From Todiramphus chloris collaris (Eukaryota; Chordata; Aves; Coraciiformes; Alcedinidae): a stretch of 64,000 nucleotides of DNA. This document shows positions 9,193 to 23,100 of this stretch, piece after piece (position 1 is the stretch's first letter; every line of letters begins with the position of its first letter). The DNA is taken from contig JANVCC010000073.1 of NCBI GenBank assembly GCA_025345505.1, positions 3,379,554 through 3,443,553 on the forward strand, given 5' to 3'. A model generated the notes under the pieces. That model saw nothing but the letters and a program-made list of their open reading frames with translations, was not told the DNA's origin and did not search any database. The translations under genes and the position numbers were made by a program.

Positions 9193-12100
9193 AAACACTC
9201 CCTGTTCTGATGAGGGTGGCCTCACATTTATAGTATTTCCAGAACAAAAATAATCCCCAGACAAACAGGACCGATTTTAGAACCTCCTCAGCAGAGTCCC
9301 TGCGGCCACCAGCACTGCAGCAGGGCCAGGACCCCTCACGGGGCTGTGCCCAGTCCCAGGGCTGGCCAGTGGCTCTGGCAGCTGCTCTCCTGCCTGTGTG
9401 CCACCAGCCATGGGAAGGGCCATGGTGTTACACCCCGACAAGGGCACATCTTTGACCTTTTTATTGGGTTTTTTTTTCCGTGAGGGAGAGGCTCAAGGTT
9501 GTGTTTAATAATGCATCACACAGTCGCCACAGGCAAGAAATAAAGACTCCCTTCTGCCGGCTGCTATTGCCAAAGGTAAGGCAGGTCACATGTAATTACC
9601 CAAGAGGAGATAGCAAACCCTCCCAGCCCCACCACACAGCATGTGATCTTCTCTGACCATGAGTGGTGACACTGTCACCCTACAGCTCACTCAAAGACAG
9701 GCTGTCCAGAAGGAAAAGCACCCTGAGCCAGCCAGTCAGCAGCGACGTGACGAGCAGCCCCTACTGAATCACTGCTGTACCTTCCTGCGCTAGCCTGAGA
9801 TCTCACTGAGGTTTTCTTCCCCAGTATGAGTCAAATCTGTCACTCAGCTGGCTGGCTCTGCCGTGGTCACAGTCAAGCTGTGGAGCACGTTGTCAGTGCT
9901 GATTCCATCCCTGTAGAGATACCACTGTGGATAGACAACTCTAGATGATCCTCTAAGACCAGCAGACACCCCGCAAGGCCGCTGACCCTCGACAGTTGAA
10001 GAGGCACCTTCCACTTTCTACTGCAAGTAGTGTCCACCACAGTCACAGCTTGGTGTGCACCCATGGGGGCTCGAGGCAAGCAGATGAGATGACCCCTGCA
10101 GAGGACACAGTCTCCTTTGTTGAGCCAAGACAGGGTAGTTTGCAAAGGGCTCAGGCTTTGGCCCAGCTTTTCCCCTCTCAAAGCCTGTGCAAAGATCTAA
10201 GGGAACATCCGCAGGTGAAGGGCATGAAGCTGAAGATGCTGTCACATGTCCCCACAGGCTCACACAGCCCTGAAGGGCCATACCCTGCAAACTGCTGCTT
10301 AGAAACAGCTCATGGAGTTAGAAGAGGCTGAGCAGGCGGTGGACAAGAGGTACCCAGATACCTCCAGACTCAGGATTACTCCCCATTGCTTCAGAGCCAG
10401 GATGGCTGCTTATTTACCAGCCCCGCACGCAGCATGGGGAGTGTGTGTCCTGCTCGCAGGCTTCCAAGGAGGGAGGCAGCTCGAGGAAAAGCTGCAGGCA
10501 GAGCACCAAGTCAGGCAATGACAGATGTTAGGACCAAACCTGTAAGTGAATCTCTTTCATTAGCTTCAAAAAGCCCAACTAAAACATTTTTTTAACATGA
10601 ACTATTAGCAAAACTATTCTTATGAGCACTGTAAGAAAACTGGAGGCCCTTGGCTTCTGCCTAGCTTTGCCAAAGGCTGGGTGAGAGCAGATGAAGAGTT
10701 TCACCTTCCTTTCCCTGGTGAAAGAGCAGAGACTCAACCCCGTGACTGCATGCAGAGAAAAAGTGAGATCAGATCCCTGATTCTTAGCCTGGTCCAAAGT
10801 TACGATGCTCCTCAGAGCTGAGGAAACCTTGCAGCATTGACTGTGCACTGTGGAGTTCTTCCTGAAAACCACAGAGGGGTTTTAGAAGTCTGTGCCTTTT
10901 GGGTTGGCCTTTGGAGACCACAAAGCCCTTGAGGCTGTGCTATTTCAGCCTTCCTGGGTTCTCCAGCTATTTTTAAGCTGACGGATGGAAGCTGACTGTC
11001 CCATGTCTGATAGGAAGCTGATGCCCCATGCCTGTTCCATGCCTTCCTGGGAAAGGAGACAAAAGAGAGGAAGCAAAAGCAAAGGCCAGAAAGGGGAAAT
11101 TGCCCAAAGCCACAGAAGTTTCTTTCCCCTGAGCCCAGCTGTACGTGAGGCTGATCCCATCAGAGCTGGAGGGCTCCTCAGACACTGGTCACGTTGCTCA
11201 TGGCACACTGCTGGGAGAGGGAGAAAGCCAAGTGACTGCAGCACCAGGACACCCACACAGCGCTGGGGCTCAGCGGCACAAGCTGGACCCGCTCCACGGG
11301 TCCGACACCCGGGATGGGCTGGGCCAGACCTGCAGAGTCTCACTGAGCCTGATCCGGCCCAGAGGTGGACAAGGTGCTGGCTTTGTCCCCAAAGGGCACA
11401 GGAAAGAAGACTGGTCCCGCAAACGTCAATCCTGTGTGACTGTGACTGTCACATGGGTGTCAGTGCTTGCAAAGTGTGCATGCCCACGAGGTCCTGCCTC
11501 CAGACCTGCAGGGCCTGCCTGAGCCCCGTTTGTTCAGGAGCCAGATAGGTCTCCAAGCAAGGGTCTCATCCTGCAAAAGCAATCTCAGAAGCTGCCCTAA
11601 TTTGAGCCTCAATGCCCAATGTTTTAAGAGTCCGAGAAGCAGGAGGAGGGACCAGGATGGACCAGGTCCATCGCCACCCCCAACAGCTCCTTTCTCATGT
11701 GCTAAAAAAGGCAGGGCTGGCTGTATCAGGACTGTCCATGCTGCAGTGTACTGAGCTCTGCACAAGCTCCTCAGCCCCTCTGTGGGGTACCCCCAGCCGG
11801 GAGTGGCCCTGGGCACAACTCCTCCCTGAAAATGCAACCCCATGGAAATAAAGGTCCAGGTAGTCAACACAGCAAAGCAAGAGAGAGAAGTATGAGCTCT
11901 GAGCAACAAATAGCCTTCTTGCAGCCTTTGTTCCTCCAAAAGATGCCTGAGGACTTCAGAAACCAAAAGCCACCTGACCTCACCTTTTCGATCTACGATT
12001 AGATAGACCCTCCCAGCCTGACTGCAGTGCTGCCTGAGCCTCCCAGCACCCTTCCCTCTGGGTGTGCAAGGCTAAAAGCCTCAGTAAAAGAGACCAAGCA

Positions 12101-13389
12101 CCAGCATTTCCAGAAACCAAATGCACACTTAGCTGGGATGGCCAGGAAGTTAGAAAAAGAAAAGGCAAAGAGGAATCCCTTCAGAGAGCTGCCTGATCCT
12201 GTTGTCATAGGGAACCATGATGGTTACTCAGCAGGGTACACAGTTCCAGAGGTGGCTCAGACCCACCCTAGTGAAGGCACAAGGCCACTGAACAAACAAA
12301 GCCCTCTCTGCTTCAGCAGGGCAGGAAAATGGACACGCTCTCCATCCACAACAGAACTGGTTCTGCCACATTTATCACACCTTGCTGGACACAACCTGAG
12401 CAATACAGCATGGCTGGCAATTGGTGTCATTAGCTTTTAATGGGAGGCGGGGGGAACGTTCCCATTAATCTCCCATAGTTAGTGGTAACTGCCCGAGAGC
12501 TCATCCTCCGGATAAAATCAACTCTGACAACTAACTCCCGTCCCCAGGAACAAAACCCCAGTAAGCAGCAACATGCTCTGGCTCCTAACAGCTGTGAGTA
12601 TTACACCACAAGCACTTGGCTGCCACAGCTCCCACCCCAGACCAAGGCTGCCTTACGTGGGGGGTCCGGGGGACCCCTCCATCAGCCCTGCTGAGCCTCA
12701 GCAGCTCCAGAGTGGTTTGATGCTGTGCCACAGCAGGACTGGCTCAGCTGCTCCAGGGAGCTGCCACTGTGGGGAGCACCCAGGGGGACAGGGACACGGA
12801 GGGATGCTGAAAGCTAACAATTAAATTTGGGGGCCTACTTGGCCCATGATGTCACGGTTTCCCAGCGCCCTGACGATTGGCTGTGGGTGAGCATCTGCTG
12901 GGAGCTGGGGCTGGTTATTTGCCTGAGGTTCAGACCTTTCCCAGTGGCTCTGAATCAGGCTGGTTGTCGTGACAACCTGGATAGTGGCAGCTCCTGATAA
13001 CCACGTAATGAGGTTGTCACAAAAAGGAGCCCCTCCATCGGAGAGGTTTAGGGATCATTAATGTTTCCGAGGGAGCGTGAGAGCAGAAGAGGTAAGGGGA
13101 CCATCTGGCGATGCTGGAGCACGTCAACAGCCTCCCTTGGAAAGGAGCTTCATTAGACAGGAACCACCTACCGACACGTAGCGATGGGAACCAGGCAGGC
13201 TGCCTGCCAGCAGTGAGGGGGTCCCAACTGCTCAGCTGTGGCATCTGGTAGCTGCCGAAATTCAGGCAAAGGCGGAGCAGGGAGGACACACGAGTGCTGC
13301 TCCAGCCCCTGAGTGGTGAAGGTGCCCATGGCACAGGGCACTAACAGCCTGGGAGAAGAGACACAGGGAGGCTGGCATGCAGAGGCCTC
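9193..13389. other. Unique non-coding sequence, no gene recognised
   Basis: About 4.2 kb without a recognisable repeat or exon. Frames up to 187 codons (10985-11548, plus) and 168 codons (11460-11966, minus) overlap each other on opposite strands and show no domain. The segment 12815-13080 has a CRE-like TGATGTCACGG, an ATTGG box and a mixed CpG-containing composition that looks more element-like than its surroundings. Confidence 0.5.
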
Positions 13390-13490
13390 CCCACCGTGCC
13401 ACTGGTCTCACACACAGCCTCTTAGAGGGTAAGTCACTGAACTGCTCTGTGCCTCAGTGTACCCCATTTGCAGGCACCTTCTCAGCACCA
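13390..13490 (+). repeat. MIR-like ancient SINE fragment
   Basis: The stretch AAGTCACTGAACTGCTCTG, TGCCTCAGTGTACCCCATTT resembles the MIR/CORE-SINE segment that reads, in general terms, AAGTCACTTAACCTCTCTGTGCCTCAGTTTCCCCAT. Such copies are ancient and shared among amniotes. The match is by eye, covers under 100 bases and is clearly diverged. Confidence 0.55.
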
Positions 13491-14741
13491 TGCCAAGGGG
13501 CACTGGGAAGTACGCGTACTGTAAACCCCGCGCAGGGCAGGGCAGGGACTGGCAGCAAATGCAGCTCATTCAAAGAGAATTCATGCACGACTGTGCTGTC
13601 CTGAGGACCCTCTCACTCAGATGCAAGGATGACAAGGCAGGACAGAGATTTCCCCTTGTCATTACTGGAGACAGAGCCTGGCATCACGCGAGGCACCAAC
13701 CACAGCATCTTCCCCTGGGATCTACACATGAACTGTCTTCTTGCACCAAGAAACTCTTTGTCCTTCACCTTGTCAAACATGGGTTTCACCCTCTTCTCAA
13801 CAAAGCCAGCCAGTACCTACCGCTGGCTGCAGGAATAACAGGATGGGTGCTGCAGTCCGAAGCCTTCACGGATTGTGAGCACACCGCAGCTTGGAGAAGC
13901 TCAGTTGCCAAACTATTGAGCCCCGAGACCAGGCCCCTGGAGAAGAATGCCCACGTTCGTGTGAAGGAACACACTCCTGACAAAAACCTTTACTGCAAAA
14001 TGGTGAAGTCTGAATCATAAGAGGAGACAGAAATTACTGCCACACATAACTCTTTATGACTCTTACAGCAATAATTGACAGAATGTTTCTTTTATGTCAT
14101 CTTCTTCTCTTTTAAAAATATCTATTGTAAACACTTGCTTGTCAGTGTAAGACTTTATTAATAAAGTCCTCATGTTTTTAGTTTATATTTTTACCTCAAA
14201 TCATAATTTTTCCTACTCAACATTAATGCTTCAACTGTGGACTTAACTGAGATGTAGTGAGAATATTAACACATGCCAATTAAATACCAATCAACTACTA
14301 AAGACTGCATTTAATAGATACATTTCTTAATATACCACTGCTACACCTCATTAAAATGTTGTTGAATCTTTACAACTGTTGTAAACAATCAAGTGTGATA
14401 TAATCCACCTCCAGGAACTAGTAAAACTGAATGCAGAGCTCTCCTGCTGCAGGGACACGTGTGATATAAAATTCCAAGCTAAGACAGTGATACAGTTGAT
14501 TACCAGAAGTAGTCTCAGGTTGCTATCAGGCCCAGGGTTCACCAATCCTGCCTCTTGCAGAAAGGAACAACGGGACGGGGAATTCTGCAAGGAGATTCCC
14601 CCCATCCTGGGACAGGGTTCTGCAAGAGGGAAGTGAGCTGAGCTGATCCTGCTTAGACCTGCACTCTGGAACCCTACCTGGGCTGTAATTAGTGATTCTT
14701 CCTCCCGAGAGGCCATCCAGCCCAGCAGCATCACTCCTCCA

Positions 14742-14800
14742 GTTTGGGCAGAGGGGAAACTGAGGCAAGGAGCTGCCAGAGCAGCTGTGTGGCAGCTGTG
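14742..14800 (-). repeat. Possible MIR-like SINE remnant
   Basis: GGGCAGAGGGGAAACTGAGG followed by CAAGGAGCTGCCAGAG resembles the reverse-oriented MIR segment with the core GGAAACTGAGGC. Only about 25 bases are convincing, so this may be chance. Confidence 0.3.
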
Positions 14801-17800
14801 CGCTCACCCCCCAGTAACACTGCCTCTCACGGGTCCCCAGTGTCACTCCCAGGCCCTGGTTTTCTTTTTTGTAAACTGCCATTTAAATCCCCTCCCGCCA
14901 GGAGTAGCAGGACTAACAGCTTACACCTACCAAGCCCTACGCAGCCTGTGAACAGAACACATGGCAGCTGCCTGCAGGAACAGGATTCAGAAGTTTTCAG
15001 GAGACCTCTGTGAAGTCCAATCTTGCCTGCTTGGCACTTCAACGTCTCCCACCCTCCTCCATCACCTTTGACTGAACACAAGCAAAGAGGAGCCACCTGC
15101 CTGCTGGGTTTTACCTGTTGAAGATGTTGAGTTCGGTCTGCTCTCTGCCCTGAGAACATCAAGATTGACTCTAAACAGCACAGAACAGCTTCTGGTCCTT
15201 CCTGGCGTCAGAGGACAGGACTGTGAGAAGCATCACGCTACCCCAGACCCTGGGGAGTGTGGCCAGGCTGCCATGGCCCAGTGCAAGCACCAGATTTACC
15301 AACACACGACCACATCCAACCACCTGCCCTGCCACGTCCCGGCAGAGCTGAGAGTTTACTCCTCCTTTAGGAACAGACCCACGTAACTGTGCTGCTGTAC
15401 TTTTTAAAGGCGAAACCTGACAGTAAAACTGCCACAGCAAGATGGGTGAATGCAGCAAATTTATCTTCTCCTCGAAAAATAGTTGTCATTCAACATCAGT
15501 TTTTCAGCAGAACAGCCACACATCACTGTGCCTCAGCTTTCAACCTGTAAAGTGTCTAGAGCTGGATGAGACACGTAAAACTATTCTCCAAGCTGTTCAT
15601 CTTGGGTTTAAGCTGAAAAGCATTTGACATCATACTAGATTTTTAAACAAGTAATTCTCTATTTTTTTCCTCAACTACTTGTGAAAGGGAATGAAACCAA
15701 CTCTTGTGCCTACTGGGAAACATCAAAACAGAGGCTGGAGAGGTGAAATGTCAGCATCACACAGGCTAAACTTGGGCTTAGCCATGCTGTGGCAGTGTCT
15801 GGATCTGGGGTTTTAATTTACATTCACCTCAGTGTAATCATTAAGACTAATTACTGCAGTGCTTAGGCAGAGTAAGTGTGAAGCAGCCCTGCCTGCACAG
15901 CCCTCCGCTGCTGACACCGGAGCTCAGCCCTGGGCTGAGAGCACACGTGCCAGCACAGAGACCTGCTGAGCTCCTACCTGGGTGTAGATACTTCAAAGGG
16001 GTAAACCATTGGACATTTTGGGTTTTTAGAGATGCTGAATATGGAGGCCAGTATATCATCTGTGACTGTCTAGAACACCTCAGCATCCCAGGCCAAGCCC
16101 CGTGAAGGTGACATCAAAAGGAAGGTAAGTTGCTGATCTGCTTTATGAAAATGAACTGATTAAAACCAGTAAGGCTGTTACAAAGTGAAATGGCACTAAC
16201 AGCTTTTGCACTGAAGCCACTACTGAATTTTTTTAAATGCCTGTTTCTTACTCAGACATGTTTGCAATCCTCTCTGGCTCTTTCCCACTCGATGCAGTTG
16301 TGCTTCAGGAACAGAAGAGGCTTAGGCAGGGATTCAGACCTCTTTTTTGCACTCCATCACCAGATTTAACATGGGGGTTGATTCTGGACCATGGATACAG
16401 GAGACTGGAGTGCTCTTTGCTGTGGAAGAGAAGCAGTGTTGAGCAGCTGCCAGGAAAACTTTGCCATCCCTCATCTCCTGCTGCCTTCAGAGTATTCTGG
16501 AGAGAGCAGGAAAGTCTGATGCCACTGAAGTCCAGGATTTCCCTATTGTCCTGAGACAGGCTCCATGGGAGCAGGGAGGGAGCCAACCTGTGAGGGGAGC
16601 AGCAGTGCACTAGAAAACAGGCTGAGATACAGACTCACACCCACAAACAAACAATCCGAGTAAGACTCTCTGTCTTATTTTCAAAGCCTTGAACTATGAC
16701 CCTTCCTGTAGCATCCCAGCTGCTAGGAGCACATGAGGAAGGCATCACCCAAGGGTGTGAGAACAGCAAAGCTACCTGGGGCTCCACAAGTTGTCCACAA
16801 GCCACAATTCTTGCAGCTTGGGCGTCATGCCATGGTAACCCAGTCACACAACCTCCAAGCGTCGGTTGACTTGCCTCTGGCTGGCCTATAGCACAGACAA
16901 ACTCATAATGGTTTGCATCCCTTAGAGATTCTAGACCCTCAGCTATGGTATCACAGAGGAGGGTCTGAATTATTCCTTCAAAGCAGACAGGACAGCTGAG
17001 GCTGCTTTCATCTTTAGTGGTTCCTTCCCCTGTCCCCACAAATGAAAGCAGATCTTTATTTCCATGTGGCTCCTCCTGCTCATTCAGCTCTCTCTTGAAG
17101 ATCAAATTTTCCCACAACAAAGGCTGTGAATCTGAGAATTAACCTCATACCAAATCAGTATGAACTTTGATTTCACAGCTCTGGCAGCTCACTGATGTCA
17201 CGGGTGGGTATGAACAGAGGCACTATGGATGGCACTCAGGATGCTCTGTGAGTACTGAAGAACGCTGGGTTGCAGATACGCGGCAATGCAAAGGTACTAC
17301 AGGCATGGGGATAACATCAGCCCAGAGGGCCCGGAGAAGAAGAAGATCTTTATGTGGTTCTCATTCCACAAATGAAGACTTCATTGCCTGGAGAATATCC
17401 CATGACAGTTAGAATTAACTACCATGGTGGCTCAGGGCATGGTCCTCTCAGCAGCTGGAAGACTAGAAGGGTTGCCTGTGATCTTACAGCATTTCCCTAC
17501 CAGCCTGCTGGACTGAAGCTTTACAAATAGAAAAAGCATGATAGAAAAATGTGTGTCTTGTCTCAGAGAACACCCTTCCCAAGCTTACTAGGAAACCTGG
17601 AAAGCTAAAATGCAAGAAACCCTCTGGCTACTGACCAGGCAAAGCACTTGATACCGAGTTAAAGAATCAATGGCTCTCAGCTATTGATAGCATCAACTGC
17701 AGTAGCTGAAGTGCCCCTCCCTTCCTGAGTGTGCCCAGTGCCAGTGTGAGCTGCAGAACTGAGGCTACCTTTGTGATAGAAACAATTTGCAACAGGCTGA

Positions 17801-20094
17801 AGGAAAAGATTCCTCTGAAACCCAACTAATGAGATACTTCAAACAAGACTTCAGAATGTTGCTCCAGAGAAAGAACTTACCTTGGCAAAACTCACACCAC
17901 AATAATAAATGGAGAGTGTGCCAGAAACAAACTTACATGTACCAAGAGGAGCTACTAGAGTCTAAAACACAACCTCCAACACATCTTCAGTGCAGTGACT
18001 TCTTTGTAGGAAAATATCCTTCTCCTCACTGCCTGTGAACCCTCCCAGCACCTTCCTTCCCTTTCTCTCCTGTAACTCTGAACACACTCATAGCTCACTA
18101 TACATCAAGACACAGCCAGGAAAATGTGAGCGCTTATAGCTTTGTTCATCCCAAGAAGTATTTCATTACTATGTCCCCAAACTCTTGGGTTTGGTTGGCC
18201 ACAGAGAGAGCTCCCTAAGAAACAGCAAAGGCTGGTTGCCTAGCTAAGCACGTGTGCAGGTACAAACACCACAGAGAAGTTTGTTCCATAGCCTTATCTT
18301 CCACGTCACTGAGACAGTTAAGGTCTGTTTTGACACAGCATAGACAGGACCAAACATTAGCTTGAAGACAGAAGACCATGATGCCAGAAAAGAATCTCTT
18401 CATCGTAAGTTCAGAGTCCAGAAGGCAGCAGAGCATGACTTTTTTTCTTCTAAAAATTATGCTTTTCAGCATTCAACTCAACCCAGGTTTCACAGGTCTT
18501 ATCTGCACAGTAGAAGAGTTTGGAACCCCAAGATTAAGGAAAGATATGTTACTGAGACCCTGAATCCAAGACAGTCCATAGGGAGAGGGTGAGACCTGTC
18601 CTAGATGTGGAGACCATATCACTCTTAGTGACCAGCTTTTTTAAAACACTCAAGAAACAAGTTTAGCAACTACCCAGAGAATGGGAGAACACTCATGGCA
18701 AATTCAGGAGTTTTGTCCTTCATCCAGTTCACATAAAAAATAAATGTAAAAAAGAAAAAAAAAAAATTTCAAGAATCATGAGCATGACCTTTAGACCAGC
18801 TTCAGTCAAGTCTCTAAAGCACATCAGTGCAGAAAGCTCTAGGGTTCAGCCCTCATGCCTGGCTGGGAAAGGCGGGTGTTCAGAGAATACAGGCAGGCTT
18901 ATTAATCTGGTGCTTAAAGATGCCACCTAATCAAGAGCTGGGATCAGGAAGAAATCCCCAGCTGCCATTCAAATGTTAAATGCAACGGGCTGAATCCAAT
19001 TATTATTTTTATTGGAATTGCTAATATATGGGATGGGGCTGGAGGGTCAGCTTTCCAAAATAAACACGTGACATCAATGCCACTGGAGACAGGGGCTGAT
19101 TGAAGCTTTCGACCTGTCCTGCACTGCTGCTGTGCCAGGTCAGGCTGCCCTTCCACCCCAGGCCAGTTGACCTCTGGGCAGCCAAGAAGCTGCCGTGGGG
19201 TCAGGGAATCCCCATCACAGCACTGGTGTCTGGGTGTTCTCATGCATCACAAAGGCTACAAACCTGCACGGTTGTTGCCCAACTATTCCACCAATCCCCA
19301 TCTTCCATGAGATGTTTCCATCTTTTGGTACCCACAAAATCCAAAGCTCAGGGATTTATGGTCTGTGGTAAATCTAGCATGTAAATAGAGAAACTTTCTC
19401 CTTCCATGATAAATGGATTTCTCTCTGTGAAGAGGCCTCCCAGTGGCCTTCATCTCTTCAGGCTGCATATGTGCAACCTGTAGCCAGTGTGCCAAGACTT
19501 CCTTCCTCATCGTGAAAGGGCCTTTGCAGTTAGCTGATAAGTTTCCCTGCCAGTCTGAGCTGCTTCAACACACGGATATGTCATAAACCTTCCTCCCAAA
19601 AAACCCTTCACTGCATGAGAGGAAAATGACTGGGGTGTGTTGACAGCTTTCAACCATCTGAAATCGCTTTGTGAAGTGTTAGAGGGACCCAGCCCGGCCA
19701 AGAACAATCACCCTTAAAATAGAAATTAAAATGAAATACCTTTATTTTTTTCATGAAAGAAAAACCAGCCTTTTTCACTGGAGCACCCACTCCACCTCTG
19801 TCACTCTGACACCTTCACTGAGAATGCTGCTTACCTTCTGTCAGTGCCCCATGGAGCCCACCAGGATGGGGTCACCACACTCAGCATCCACCTCCCTGCA
19901 CTTCTTGTTGTTGGCTAAGCAGATAATAAACAATCTTTACAGTGAAAAGCACCATCCCATACCGAGGCTCCTGGCAGAGAGGAACAGACCAGAGGCCAGT
20001 ACTGGATTCAGTGACATCCTGCCTGCTCTCCTGGTATCGTGTATCCGTGCTGGACTCCAGCCAACAGGATGCAGCCACATCTAATAGGTGATTT

Positions 20095-20146
20095 CATGAC
20101 ATCACTCCAGTTTACACCAGTGTAAATAAGACTGGGCTCCTGCCCT
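20095..20146. repeat. Possible ancient amniote repeat fragment
   Basis: The motif TTTACACCAGTGTAAATAAG with an adjacent ACTGGGCTCC looks like a stereotyped segment that recurs in reptile and bird genomes as part of old dispersed repeats. It contains the imperfect palindrome TTTACACCAGTGTAAA. Family assignment is from memory and uncertain. Confidence 0.3.
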
Positions 20147-23100
20147 CACTTTTCCCACGCTACCAGCGTTGCTTCACTGTGCGACTGCCAGTCTGAATGC
20201 CAACCCAGTCTGCCTCTGGCTTACTGTGGGACCCAGACTCTTATGCTTCAGCGCATCCTTGCAGCTGAAACAAGATGTTTGTTCATACATATTTTGAATC
20301 GTGTTGCTACCCTGGCTGCTTCTTATTCACTGCCTTGCACAGCTGTTGGTTCCACACCAGGGACACAGGCCAATTATCTCGCACAGCCTAAGGGAGAGCT
20401 GCTGCTCAGGAAGGGGATGGGTGCTTGCTGTGGTGGGAATAACTGCTGTCCCGTGGAGAGGGGAGGAAATCCCACAGCTCACAAAGTCTCAGCAAAGCAG
20501 GAGAGGAAACGCCAAATAAATTCCTCATCAGAGGAAGGGCAGCACCATCCTTCTGGCAAGTGCTGTCATCGTTGCATCTCAGAGGGCTGTGCAGAGCCCT
20601 GCAGATGGCAGCTAAGGACCCATTTCTGGAGACAGCAGCAACCTGGGGCAGTGTCTGGGCACTGATGCGGGGCTGGGCAGCTCCAGGGCACACTCATTCT
20701 TGACCGGACAACGCGACCTATGGCCACAGACTCAAGGCTGGCGAGTAGAGACCTGTGTTGCTGAGCAGGATGGGTTCACCCATCACCAGCATTTCAGTTC
20801 CCAGGAACTTGGGCTGATGGTCCCGAGGGACCTCTGCCAAGCCCCATCACCCTAACCACACTGTCTTCTTGGAGCTGACTGCTGCAGGTCAAGCTACAGT
20901 TGAGGCCATCACAGACAGCCCAGTCCTGCTCTCTCTGTGCACTGGGCAGACACATCAAGCCTGGCTGCAGTATGCAGCACAGAGGTAAGGAAGACACAAG
21001 CAGTAGGGCTTTCAACTAAGCCAAAAGCTTTCTGTTCACTTTTTCACACAGACATCACCACAAAGACCTGGTCCCTGCTCCTTCAAGCTTGAGGGCCAAC
21101 CTAAGAGAGCTGATCTGTCAGTTTGGGCTGATGCACGTAGAGCGCAGCTCCTCCTCCTCACAAGGAGTTACTGACTGTACAGGCTTAGCTACACTTACTG
21201 GTGTCTGCAGTGAGGGGAAAGAGCGGGGAGAGGAGGCTGACTTGCCCTTTGGAGGTCCAGTCCCCTCACCACTTGCCTCCCCCAAGCCCTGCACCAGCAA
21301 ACTGGATTCCCATACTTATCCAGCACACAGCCTTTGGGCCATCCCACTCGATTTTCCATGGCAGCCACGCTCCTTTTCGAACGACGCACGGCCCAGAACA
21401 GACGGACTGCGCAGCCAGGTGAATTACAGCTGTGAACAAAATGTCTGGACAATGGCAAAAGGGACTGGCAGTGCCTCGTGCTACTGCTGCCAATTATCTC
21501 CCGGTTGCACAATGAATTCCTTATCACCTTCTCTCACCAGAGCTGGGCAGAAGGAGTTTTGCAGCCTTTGCTTTTGCCTCACTAATCACTGCTGAGCTGA
21601 CAAGTGCCATGGACTGGGAATAGACCACTCTTCTGGCTCAGAAATAGAGCCCATACCTTGTCTTCACTCTGACTGCTGAAAATGTGCCCTCAGATGGCCT
21701 GTGATGCCATTTTTGTCTCCTTATGGAAGCTGAATGTCGCTGCTTTCCCCATCAGGAACGAATACTGGCAGACTGAGGCCCCAGTCCTGGCCATTTGTTG
21801 CACCAGACAACAGCTGAACAGGTCTGACCAAGGAGAGGGGCACTGGGCAGGCATGACTGGCAGCCTGACTCCTCTCAGTCCCAGGGTGGGCAGTGCCAGT
21901 GCCTGCCAGAGCCCGCAGAGCTAGAGCGGGCACAGACAGGCAGCCTGGTGCACCCCAGCTCATGTCTCCTGTCACTGCCACTCTCAGCACTCCTTGGAGA
22001 AGTGGAAAGTCATAATGACAACCCCTTGGAAGGAGACTAAGAAACTGTTTCATCTGCACCCAAGTGATCTGCTCAGGATCAGATGGATGGATTCCGGAGG
22101 AGAAAGGTCTTACCTGTTTCCTGCTTAGTGGTTTAATGTCAGAAAGCATTGGGACTGAAAGCATCTCAAGCTTCACTGCCTTTGAGCTCTTTTTTGGTCG
22201 TGGTTCAAAAAGGCAAACCCTAAACCAAAACAGCTCACATGTAAAGCAGGAATTTTCCTCCCTCTATTGTCTTCAAAGATCGGAAAAGAAATTCTACCTC
22301 AGGTGGGATGCAGCCTTGCAGAGGGCACAATGCAGGGTGACATCCACATCTGCCCTGTCCTGTGCTGTACCTCCCGCAGGGGTGCTGGCCCACCAGCACT
22401 GGCCAGTTCATAGTAACCTCACCCCATGAGCTCCCCAAACCTCATGTAAACAAGACAAAGAGAAACAGATCAATTTTACCCTACCTCAGAGAAAGAGAGA
22501 GGCACAGCCAGTCCCAGACACATCAGCACTGCAGAATAACCCACTGTGCTTTGGACTCTGTTCCTGCACTGACTGCTCTTTTTAATTTTCTAAGCAAAAA
22601 TCATTTTGACCCTGCAGTAAACGTCTGTCCAGAAATGCCTCCACTGAACTGGCAACACTGCATCCCTACAACCTCCTCCAGCATCCTTCTGCTGACCAGG
22701 CCTGTTCTGAACGGAACTGGGCTGGGTGATGAGATGAGGATGGCCATCAACTCCAGGGGCATCATCAGATTTCTTTCTAACAGACGGCAACTCCTGGGCT
22801 CCCCAGCCTGAAGGTCGTCTGCTTTACTGCAGCACTGGCCACCTGCCTTGGAGCCATGTCTGGGAATTCAGCATGTGGATGCTACTTTGTGCTTTTTGCT
22901 ACACATGCCCAGAAGAAGCGAGCATGGCCCTGCAAAACCCTGAGACAATGTTGTGTATTCATGAGTGCCATCTACTGGCACCTCCTCCCTTAATTAACCT
23001 TTACAAAGCCACTTTGTGGGGTGTGGAGCTCTCCAGACCCAGAGCACACAGGTACCACTGGCTCCTCTTCTATCCCTAGCAGTGGTAAAAGTCTATGCCT

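Noticed and set aside
16635..17120. 161-codon minus frame with a CPVCFEG motif
   Set aside because: A single C-x2-C without further ligands does not make a RING or zinc finger, and no splice or start context supports it.
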